Positions 53,819-61,299 of a DNA stretch of 64,000 nucleotides are shown in pieces (the first letter of the stretch is position 1; every line of letters starts with the position of its first letter). The DNA comes from Muricoccus roseus (GTDB taxonomy: Bacteria > Pseudomonadota > Alphaproteobacteria > Acetobacterales > Acetobacteraceae): NCBI RefSeq assembly GCF_900141905.1, contig NZ_FQZF01000020.1, positions 1 through 64,000 of the forward strand, read 5' to 3'. Position numbers and translations under genes: made by a program. The notes beneath the pieces were generated by a model. That model made no database searches, was not told the origin of the DNA, and was given only the letters and a program-made list of their open reading frames with translations.

Positions 53819-54875
53819 TCTGGCCGTCCGCCCGCGAGGAAGCGTGCACCGCCAGGATGGCGGCTGCCATCGGCGCGCGGGAGGGGGGCGGCACCCGGGT
53901 CGCGACGTCCAGGATCTGTTCGAGCGGCGGCATGGGGTGGTGGCGTGGCCGGGCGAGGGCGCGCAGGCACAGCCCGGCGAAATGCGCCGCCTCGTGGCTG
54001 ACCGAGAGTTCCTTGAAGAGAACGGCGCGGGCGGGATCCGCCTCCTGCACCGCCGTCTTGAAGATCGCGACGCAACGCTCCCAGCTTTCGCGGGCCCGCC
54101 CGCTTTCGCCGTGGCGCCATTCCAGCCAGCCGCCGAGGACGAGCGACTTGCAGGCGGAATAGGCCAGGGTCCAGTAGCTGGCCCGGGCCTGGCAGCGTTC
54201 CAGCAGGCTTCGCAGGGTCGCGCGCGTGGCGGGTTCGTCGCCCAGGGCGAGCTGGAGATGCCACCGCACGGTCAGCAGCGAGATTTCCAGATGCTCGCGG
54301 TTGCGCCGTGGGTGCCAATCCAGGCCGAGCGGCGCGAGCCATCCCAAGGCGGCGCCATTCACCTCCAGCGCGGCCAGCAGCACGTCGCGCTCGCCGATTT
54401 CGGCGGCCTTGTAGCCCATGACGAGCGCGGCGCCGATGCGGTGCTCCGGCGCGCCGGGGAAGAAGCGGGCGATCTGCGCGGCGAGAAAGAAGCGGGTCTT
54501 CCGGTGGCCCCAGCGGCGTGTCTCGCTTTGGAACAGCGCCACGTACTCCTCGTCCGTCCTGGGGAAGAGCCGGGCCAGGCGCGAGGCGGTGCCGTCATCC
54601 TCCTCCAGCACGTCGCCTGGCCGGGCTGGGACCACCGAGACGCCGTGCAGCGACCGGTCGGGCGGGGGCAGGGGGAGAAGCGCGCGGAAGCCGCCTTCGG
54701 CCGGGCGCAGGGCGCGGAGGGGCAGGGGCGTGGGCGGCCAGGGCGCGTCGGGGCGGTTCCAGTGGAGATGCGCCAGGACGGCATCGGGCGGCAGGCCGGG
54801 GTGGAGCGGCTCGATCCGGAGGCCGAGGCGGAGGGTGTCTCCCAGGAGGTCCGCCCCGGTGAGGATCAGCCGCAT
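53724..54875 (-). CDS. Protein of unknown function, helical
   Basis: I do not recognise this 383-residue protein. It begins MRLILTGADLLGDTLRLGLR and the first 100 residues look beta-rich (VLAHLHWNRPDAPWPP). The middle is helical with a TPR-like flavour (EPATRATLRSLLERCQARAS, then WLEWRHGESGRARESWERCV), and there is a His-rich patch near ELSVSHEAAHFAGLCLRALA. The last 31 residues are encoded within repeat copy 3 and have no family look, so the original C-terminus may have been shorter. The start at 54875 is the Met before the conserved-looking region; a frame to 54911 exists. Confidence 0.65.
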   Translation of the reverse strand: MRLILTGADLLGDTLRLGLRIEPLHPGLPPDAVLAHLHWNRPDAPWPPTPLPLRALRPAEGGFRALLPLPPPDRSLHGVSVVPARPGDVLEEDDGTASRLARLFPRTDEEYVALFQSETRRWGHRKTRFFLAAQIARFFPGAPEHRIGAALVMGYKAAEIGERDVLLAALEVNGAALGWLAPLGLDWHPRRNREHLEISLLTVRWHLQLALGDEPATRATLRSLLERCQARASYWTLAYSACKSLVLGGWLEWRHGESGRARESWERCVAIFKTAVQEADPARAVLFKELSVSHEAAHFAGLCLRALARPRHHPMPPLEQILDVATRVPPPSRAPMAAAILAVHASSRADGQIQAPRPREALPPGPRVRPAGDAMIAVAPQAV

Positions 54876-55065
54876 CCGGCCGTCACCCCGTTCCGCTTCG
54901 CCATCCCGCATCCCCCATCGCGGCGCGCAAATTCGGGCGAGGGGCGCCGGCTGGCAAGCGGCGGCTCCGGCCGGGGCGGTCGCTCACGTGCCGGTGAGAG
55001 GCGGGGCAGGACACGATCCCGCCGTCCCGCCATGCGTTCCGTCCCCGGTTCCGGCGGGAGGGCCT

Positions 55066-55668
55066 ATGTTCGACTGGATCACCGGCCTCGTGGAAAGCGG
55101 CGGCTACCTGGCCATCGCACTTCTCATGCTGGCGGAGAACGTGTTTCCGCCGATCCCCTCCGAACTCATCATGCCGCTCGCCGGATTCAGCGCGGCGCGG
55201 GGCGAGCTGAACATCCTCCTCGTCATTCTCGCCGGCATCGCGGGCGCGATGCTCGGCGCGCTGTTCTGGTACGGCATCGCCCGTCGCCTGGGACAGGAGA
55301 GGCTGCGCCGCTGGACGGAGGCGCATGGGCGCTGGCTGACCCTCTCGCCGGAGGAGGTGGACCATGCCGCCGATTGGTTCGGGCGGCATGGCGGCAAGGC
55401 CGTGCTGTTCGGCCATTTCGTGCCTGCCATCCGGACCCTCGTCTCCATTCCCGCCGGCTTCGCTTCCATGCCTCTGCCGGCCTTTCTCCTGTTCACCGGC
55501 ATCGGCACCGCCCTCTGGACCGGGATGCTCGCCGGTGTCGGCTACGTGCTCGAGGACCAGCATGCGCGCGTTGCCGATTACGTGAATCCGGCCTCGAACG
55601 TGGTAATGGGGGCCCTCCTGCTGCTCTACCTCTATCGCGTCGCCACCTTCCGGAAGGGTGCGGGCTGA
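55066..55668 (+). CDS. DedA-family membrane protein
   Basis: A 200-residue integral membrane protein with the DedA motifs AENVFPPIPSELIMPLAGF near the start and FGHFVPAIRTLVSIPAGFA in the middle, including the conserved Arg. DedA proteins are inner-membrane transporters or flippases linked to undecaprenyl phosphate and phospholipid handling and to proton motive force. GGGAGGG precedes the ATG at 55066. It lies 66 bases before pbpC on the same strand, which fits an envelope role. Confidence 0.92.
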   Translation: MFDWITGLVESGGYLAIALLMLAENVFPPIPSELIMPLAGFSAARGELNILLVILAGIAGAMLGALFWYGIARRLGQERLRRWTEAHGRWLTLSPEEVDHAADWFGRHGGKAVLFGHFVPAIRTLVSIPAGFASMPLPAFLLFTGIGTALWTGMLAGVGYVLEDQHARVADYVNPASNVVMGALLLLYLYRVATFRKGAG

Positions 55669-55734
55669 AACCTGCCGCCTTGCCGCGCCCGCCCGGGCTG
55701 CGGAGGATGGGGCGGGCGGGCGCGGGGGCGCGGG

Positions 55735-57735
55735 ATGCGGCACGGAGGGCAGGGCAGGGGCGTTCGGCGGCGATGGCTGCTCCGGGCCGGGCTCGGGCTG
55801 CTCGCCGTTCTCGTCCTCCCCTGCGCCGCCTTCCTCGCGCTCGACCGGCTTTGCCCCCCCGATCTCTCGCGGCTGGAAACGGTGGGGCAGGTGGTGCTGG
55901 ACCGTGAGGGGCGGGTGCTGTCGGCCCTGCCGGCGCCGGGCGGCGTCTGGCGCCTGCCGGTGGGGCCGGAGGAGGTTCCCACCCATCTGGTCGATCTGCT
56001 GGTCGCGGCCGAGGACCGGCGCTTCCGCCGGCATCCCGGGCTGGACCCGCTGGCCCTTGGCCGGGCGGCCTTCCAATGGGCACGGGCGGGCCGGGTCGTG
56101 TCGGGTGGCTCCACCCTGTCCATGCAGGCCGCCCGCCTCCTGGAGCCGCGGCCCCGCACGCTCCGCAGCAAGGCCATCGAGGCGTTCCGGGCCGCGCAGC
56201 TCGAATGGCGCCTGGGCAAGCAGGGGGTGCTGCGGGTCTGGCTCACCCTCGCCCCGATGGGCGGCAATCTGGAGGGGGTGCGCGCCGGGGCGCTGGCCTG
56301 GTTCGGGCGGCCGGTGGAGAGGATCGGCGTGGCCGAGGCCGCGCTGCTCGTCGCCATTCCCCGCCGCCCCGAGGCATTGCGGCCGGATCGGCACGTCCTG
56401 GCGGCCCTGGCGGCGCGGGATGCGGTTCTGCGCCGCCGGGGCGCCCCCGCCCTGCCGGAGCCCGAGCGGCTGGCCGCGCTGGCCGAGCCCGCGCCCTCCG
56501 CGCGGCATCCCATGCCCGGCCTCGCGCCGCATCTCTCGCGGGAGCTGGCGCGGCGGGCCGGCGCCGCCCCGCTCCGCACCACGCTCGATGCCGGGCTGCA
56601 GCGGGGCATGGAGGGCCTGGCGCGGGACGCCCTTCGGGGCCTGCCGGACCGCGCCTCCATCGCGATCGTTGTGGCCGACATGGGCAGCCGCGAGATGCGG
56701 GCGGTGGTGGGCGGCGAATGGCTGGCCGAGGGCCGCGCGGGCGCGCTGGACCTCACCCGCGCCATCCGCTCCCCCGGATCGGCACTGAAGCCGCTGCTCT
56801 ACGCCATGGCCTTCGATCGCGGCCTGGCCGCGCCGGGCAGCGTGATGGAGGACCTTCCCCGCCGCTTCGGCGACTGGGCGCCCGAGAACTACGCCCGCGG
56901 CTTCTCCGGCCATGTCACCGCCGCCTCGGCGCTGCGCCAGTCGCTGAACCTGCCGGCGGTGGCGCTGATGGAGGCGCTGGGGCCGATCCGCTTCGCCTCC
57001 GCCCTCAAGCGTCTCGGCGCGCCGCCGCGCCTGCCCCCCGGCGCCGCCGCCGCCCTGCCGCTCGCGCTGGGCGGGGCCGGCATCACCTTGCGGGAGCTGG
57101 TCGGCGTCACCGCGGCCACGGGCGATGGCGGGCGCGCCGGCCCGCTGCGCGCCCTGCCCGGGCCGCCCGGCGAGGGCGAGATGGTGGTGCGGCCCCAGGC
57201 GGCGGAGGCCGTCGCCGCCATCCTCACCCAGCCTTTCCCGGAAGGCGGGCCGGAGGGCGTGGCCTGGAAGACCGGCACTTCCTGGGGCGGGCGTGACGCC
57301 TGGTCCGTAGGCTTCGATGCGAGGCATGTGGCGGGGGTCTGGGTCGGCCGGCCGGATGGCACGGCCATTCCGGGCGCGACCGGGCGGAGCCTTGCCCTGC
57401 CGCTGCTGGCGCGCGTCTTCGGCACCCTGCCCGCCGCGCCCCGGCCCCTTCCCGCCGGCACGGCGCCGAGACAAGCCGCCTCTGGCCCGGTGGACGCGCT
57501 GCGGCTGCTCTTCCCCCCGGCCGGGGCGGTGATCGAGCCGGGGGCGGTGACCATCCGCGCGGCCGGCGGGCGCCGGCCCTTCACCTTCCTCGTGGACGGC
57601 GTGCCGCTGGCCTCCGGCGGGCCGAGGCGGGAGGCGGGCTGGGTGCCGGCCGGCCCGGGCTTCTACCGCGTGACGGTGCTCGACGCGGCGGGGGTGGCAG
57701 CTTCCGCGCCGGTACGGGTGCGGCCGGCGGAATAG
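55735..57735 (+). CDS. pbpC: Penicillin-binding protein 1C
   Basis: The 666-residue protein has one N-terminal membrane helix (about 15-38), a GT51 transglycosylase domain with AAEDRRFRRHPGLDP and GGSTLSMQAARLL, a transpeptidase domain with the active Ser in SPGSALKPLLYAMA, SLN and KTGTSWGGRDAWSVGF motifs, and a C-terminal BiPBP-type beta domain (about 580-664). It polymerises and cross-links peptidoglycan in the periplasm. In many Gram-negatives pbpC is next to a macroglobulin gene as a repair and defence pair. Here the macroglobulin gene is upstream, beyond fruBKA, the unknown gene and dedA. Confidence 0.94.
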   Translation: MRHGGQGRGVRRRWLLRAGLGLLAVLVLPCAAFLALDRLCPPDLSRLETVGQVVLDREGRVLSALPAPGGVWRLPVGPEEVPTHLVDLLVAAEDRRFRRHPGLDPLALGRAAFQWARAGRVVSGGSTLSMQAARLLEPRPRTLRSKAIEAFRAAQLEWRLGKQGVLRVWLTLAPMGGNLEGVRAGALAWFGRPVERIGVAEAALLVAIPRRPEALRPDRHVLAALAARDAVLRRRGAPALPEPERLAALAEPAPSARHPMPGLAPHLSRELARRAGAAPLRTTLDAGLQRGMEGLARDALRGLPDRASIAIVVADMGSREMRAVVGGEWLAEGRAGALDLTRAIRSPGSALKPLLYAMAFDRGLAAPGSVMEDLPRRFGDWAPENYARGFSGHVTAASALRQSLNLPAVALMEALGPIRFASALKRLGAPPRLPPGAAAALPLALGGAGITLRELVGVTAATGDGGRAGPLRALPGPPGEGEMVVRPQAAEAVAAILTQPFPEGGPEGVAWKTGTSWGGRDAWSVGFDARHVAGVWVGRPDGTAIPGATGRSLALPLLARVFGTLPAAPRPLPAGTAPRQAASGPVDALRLLFPPAGAVIEPGAVTIRAAGGRRPFTFLVDGVPLASGGPRREAGWVPAGPGFYRVTVLDAAGVAASAPVRVRPAE

Positions 57736-57767
57736 GCGCCACTGCCACCCTGCCGGGGCAGCGGCCG

Positions 57768-59531
57768 CTACCGCCGCGGCGGCTCCGGCCGTGGCTGCCA
57801 GGTGATAAGGAAGCTGGTGCCCGGCCCGGGCTGACGTTCGATCCGGGCGTCGATCCCGCGGACCAGGCTGTCCACCACGGTCATGCCGAGGCCACGGCGG
57901 GGTTCGGCCGGCATGCCCGCCCCGTCATCGGCCACCTGAAGGGTGAAGCCACCCGCACCCTTCCGACGCAGGATGATCCGCACCGTGCCGGGGGCCCGGC
58001 CGATGAAGGCGTATTTCAGCGCGTTGGTCGCCAGCTCGTTCACCACCAGCGCGATCTTCACCGCGATGTCGGCCGGCACCTCGAGCGGCTCCAGATCGGC
58101 TTGCACCTGGGCGGCATTGCCCTCCGCCATGTCGCGCGCGGCCAGGGCACGGGCGAAGCGCTCCAGCATCTGGTCCAACGCGACTAGACTGCCGGGTCCG
58201 TCATGCAGCAGCTCATAGGTCATGGCGATCGCCATCATGCGGCCCTGCGCGGCCCGCAGCGCCTGCAGCGCCGCATGGTCGGAGAGCTGCCGTTCCTGCA
58301 GCCGGAGGAAGGAGGCGACGAGGGCGAGGTGGTTCTTGATACGGTGATGCGCCTCCCGCAGCAGCATGTCGCGTAGCCGGATCGCCTCGTCACGCGTCGC
58401 GCGGGTGGCGCCGAGGCGGCGGATGAGGTCGGCCACATCCGAGGCGGCGTCCTCCGCGTCGCCCGCGGGCAGGGCGCCGTCCGGCGCCTCGAGCCGCCGG
58501 GTCGCTGCTTCCAGCGGCACGACGACGAAGCGCTGCACGGACCAGAAGAGCGCGCCCATGCCGCCCAGCAGAACGAGCGCGAGCAGCAGCGGCGGCAACG
58601 CCACTTCGAGCGGCGCGCCGGCCCGCAAGGCCTGCTCCGGGATGGTGGCGATGAGCGTCAGGTCGTCGGTCGCGCGCGCCTGGATAAAGACCGTGCCCTT
58701 TTCTGTCGCGGTTCCCGTGTCCGGCCGTTCGGGCGAGATGAAGGAGGCGTGCAGCGCGGCCGGGGGCGCCGGCATCGGTTCGTCATCCCCGACGAGACTG
58801 GCGCTCGCCTCCCCGGAGTCGAAGAGCCAGACGCGCAGCCCGGCGATATCGGGGAGATGCGGCGCGGTGAGGTTGCGCAACTCGTCCACCGAAACAGCGG
58901 CGGCGACCACCCCGTCGGGACGCCCTTCGCGGCGCATGGGATGCGCCACGCTAATCACCTGACCGAGGCCGACCCTCGATTGTCCGAGCACGCCGGTCAC
59001 CGGACGCCCGGTCAGCTCGGCGATGCTGATGACGCTAGAGGTTGATGTGATGCCGGCTGCGCTGGGCAGGGTGGAGCAGTTCACACGGTGATCCGCCCCC
59101 ACCACGAACAGGTGCCGGACGATTGCATCCATCGTGAGATGGGCCGAGTTGAGCAGGCTTTCACAGCTGTCGCGCCCCTGAGCCATCGGGTCGCGCATGG
59201 CGAGCACGGAGACGCCCTGTCGGGCCTGGGCCAGGGCGCTGCCGATTCGGTCGGCCATGCGCCGTGTCTCGGCGATGGCCAGTTCCTCGTTCCGTTCGGC
59301 GAGCAGGGAGGCCTGCCACCAGGTGAAGGCGCCGGCGCAGAGCAGGATGACTAGGGATACGGCGCCATAGACCACCGCCAACCGCTGGCTGAAGGTCCAG
59401 CGATGGGGTTGCGCCAGTCCTGCCATCACGGCCGAGTCGCCGTTGGGGGCAGGCGCTGCTGGCATCTCGCGTCCGCTCGCGCCACTGGCCTGCGGCGAGA
59501 CAAGCTGCGCGGTATGGGGCCCCTCCGGCAT
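57768..59531 (-). CDS. Membrane sensor histidine kinase, HisKA_2 type
   Basis: A 587-residue kinase with membrane helices at about 55-77 and 305-327 around an extracytoplasmic sensor region of about 230 residues. The HisKA_2 box is EAHHRIKNHLALVASFLRL, and the ATPase has VVNELATNALKYAF, DDGAGMP and RGLGMTVVDSL. It resembles the kinase after nepR in plan but not in sensor sequence. No response regulator is adjacent; PhyR is a possible partner, which would make it a second input to the stress response. It may be cotranscribed with the upstream pseudouridine synthase gene (49-base gap). Confidence 0.88.
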   Translation of the reverse strand: MPEGPHTAQLVSPQASGASGREMPAAPAPNGDSAVMAGLAQPHRWTFSQRLAVVYGAVSLVILLCAGAFTWWQASLLAERNEELAIAETRRMADRIGSALAQARQGVSVLAMRDPMAQGRDSCESLLNSAHLTMDAIVRHLFVVGADHRVNCSTLPSAAGITSTSSVISIAELTGRPVTGVLGQSRVGLGQVISVAHPMRREGRPDGVVAAAVSVDELRNLTAPHLPDIAGLRVWLFDSGEASASLVGDDEPMPAPPAALHASFISPERPDTGTATEKGTVFIQARATDDLTLIATIPEQALRAGAPLEVALPPLLLALVLLGGMGALFWSVQRFVVVPLEAATRRLEAPDGALPAGDAEDAASDVADLIRRLGATRATRDEAIRLRDMLLREAHHRIKNHLALVASFLRLQERQLSDHAALQALRAAQGRMMAIAMTYELLHDGPGSLVALDQMLERFARALAARDMAEGNAAQVQADLEPLEVPADIAVKIALVVNELATNALKYAFIGRAPGTVRIILRRKGAGGFTLQVADDGAGMPAEPRRGLGMTVVDSLVRGIDARIERQPGPGTSFLITWQPRPEPPRR

Positions 59532-59580
59532 CGCATCCCGTCCTCGACCTGTCAGGTTTGGCAGGGGGAGGGGGCGGGCG

Positions 59581-60321
59581 TCAAACTTTCGTGACGCCCT
59601 GCGCCGACGCAACATCCGCCTCCTTCGCGCCGCAGGAGAGGAAGGCGGGCGCCATGGCGGCGGGAATTGGCGCCGTCGCTGAAAGCGCCCCGCCGAATTC
59701 CGGGCCGAGCGGGAGGGCGATAGCCCGGGCGAGCAGGTGCATCCCACCCGGATCCGCCGTGCCATAGCGCGGGTCGCCCAGAATCGGGCAGCCGAGGAGC
59801 GTGCAGTGAACCCGCAGCTGGTGGGTGCGGCCCGTTTGCGGGCGCAGCTCCAACCAGGATCGCGCCCCATCCGTCCCGAGCAGCCGCCAGGCCGTGCGGG
59901 CGGGCTGCCCCTCCGGATGCGCCTCCATGCGCCAGCCCGCCTCGCGCGTGCTGACCTTGCGCAGCGGGCGGTCGATCACGCCATGATCCGACCCGGGGTG
60001 CCCGGCCACCACGGCCCAATAGGTTTTCCGCGCAAGGCGGCCGGCGAAAAGAGCCCCGAGCGCGGCCAGGGCCGGCTTGGTGCGGCCGAGCACGAGGCAG
60101 CCCGCCGTGTCCGTGTCGAGCCGGTGGGCCGGCTGGGGCAGGTGGCGCTTGCCAAGCTGGAGCAGCGGGAGCCAATCAGCGAGTGAGGCGTTGGACCCCC
60201 GGGGGCCGCCGCGGCCCGCATCGATGGGCAGGCCCTGCGGCTTGTCGATCACCATTGCTTCAGGCCGGATGTGTAGGATTCGCGCGGCGAGCCAGCCGGG
60301 CAGGGGAGAGAGGTCGCGCAT
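59581..60321 (-). CDS. RluA-family RNA pseudouridine synthase
   Basis: The 246-residue enzyme shows the catalytic motif PAHRLDTDTAGCLVLGRT (Asp after RL) and the family segments EAMVIDKPQGLPI near the start and LRPQTGRTHQLRVHCTLLG later. It isomerises uridine in rRNA or tRNA; the site is not predictable. There is no S4 domain, which is common for short RluA-type proteins. Its ATG (60319-60321) overlaps the ATG of the divergent kinase gene, so one of the two starts may be further inside. Confidence 0.9.
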   Translation of the reverse strand: MRDLSPLPGWLAARILHIRPEAMVIDKPQGLPIDAGRGGPRGSNASLADWLPLLQLGKRHLPQPAHRLDTDTAGCLVLGRTKPALAALGALFAGRLARKTYWAVVAGHPGSDHGVIDRPLRKVSTREAGWRMEAHPEGQPARTAWRLLGTDGARSWLELRPQTGRTHQLRVHCTLLGCPILGDPRYGTADPGGMHLLARAIALPLGPEFGGALSATAPIPAAMAPAFLSCGAKEADVASAQGVTKV

Positions 60322-61276
60322 GGCGTATGAAGGGTCCGGCAGGAAGAAGGCGGTGGTGTTGTGCGTCGGGCAGGTGGTGACCGACCATACCTTCCGTGTC
60401 GATGAGGTGGAGTTGCCGCCCTCCAAGACCACGGCCCGGGGCTATGCGTTGAGCGTCGGCGGCATGGCGGCCAACGCGGCCATCGCGGTCGTCCGGCTGG
60501 GCGGCTCGGCGGTGTTCTGGGGACGGGTGGGCCGCGACGAGGCGGGCGAGGAGCTGAAGCACATCCTCGAAGCCGAGGGGGTGGACGCCCAGGGGCTGCT
60601 CATGGCCGAGGGCGCCCGCACGCCGCTCTCCGCCGTGATCGTGGACAAGCGCGGCGAGCGGAGCATCGTGACCTATCGGGGGGAGAAGCTGCCCACCGAT
60701 CCCTCCGGCCTGCCGCTGGACCGCCTGGCCGAGGCCGGGTCTCTGCTCTGCGACCCTCGCTGGCCGGAAGCGGCCGAGCTCGCCTTTCGTGCCGCGCGCG
60801 AGCGCGGCGTGCCCAGCGCCATGGATGCGGAGAAGAGCGAGGAGCGGGTGCTGCGCCAGCTCGTGCCCCTGACCGACCACGCCATCTTCGCCAAGACCGG
60901 GCTGAGCATCTTCGCCCCGAACGTGCCGCCGGAGGAGGGGCTGGCCCGGGCGCTGGCGGCCGGCCCGCTGCAATTGGCCGCCGTGACCCTGGGCGAGAAG
61001 GGCACGCTGTGGCGCACGCCGGGGATGGAACGGGCGGCGACACGCCCGGCCTTCCCCGTGGACGCCACCAACACCACGGGCGCGGGGGATGTGTTCCACG
61101 GTGCCTATGCTCTCGCGATCGCGGAGGGGCAGGCACTGGAGGACGCGCTCCGCTTCGCCTCCGCCGCGGGCGCGCTGCGCGCCCGGGACGGCAAGACGCC
61201 CGACCGGGCGATGCTGGAGGAGCTGCTGGCGGGCGAGACGGACCAGCCTTCGGTGCGGGCGCGCCGCAAGGCCTGA
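60320..61276 (+). CDS. PfkB-family sugar kinase
   Basis: The 318-residue kinase begins MAYEGSGRKKAVVLCVGQVV. PfkB signatures are GGMAANAAIAVVRLGGSAVF (first) and DATNTTGAGDVFHGAYALAI (second, with the catalytic Asp). The sequence is close to sulfofructose/ribokinase-like kinases but the substrate is not assignable. AGGGGAGAGAGG lies ahead of the start. It converges with the metalloprotease gene, 23 bases apart. Confidence 0.88.
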   Translation: MAYEGSGRKKAVVLCVGQVVTDHTFRVDEVELPPSKTTARGYALSVGGMAANAAIAVVRLGGSAVFWGRVGRDEAGEELKHILEAEGVDAQGLLMAEGARTPLSAVIVDKRGERSIVTYRGEKLPTDPSGLPLDRLAEAGSLLCDPRWPEAAELAFRAARERGVPSAMDAEKSEERVLRQLVPLTDHAIFAKTGLSIFAPNVPPEEGLARALAAGPLQLAAVTLGEKGTLWRTPGMERAATRPAFPVDATNTTGAGDVFHGAYALAIAEGQALEDALRFASAAGALRARDGKTPDRAMLEELLAGETDQPSVRARRKA

Positions 61277-61299
61277 GCCGCCCCGGCCGTGACGGGATC

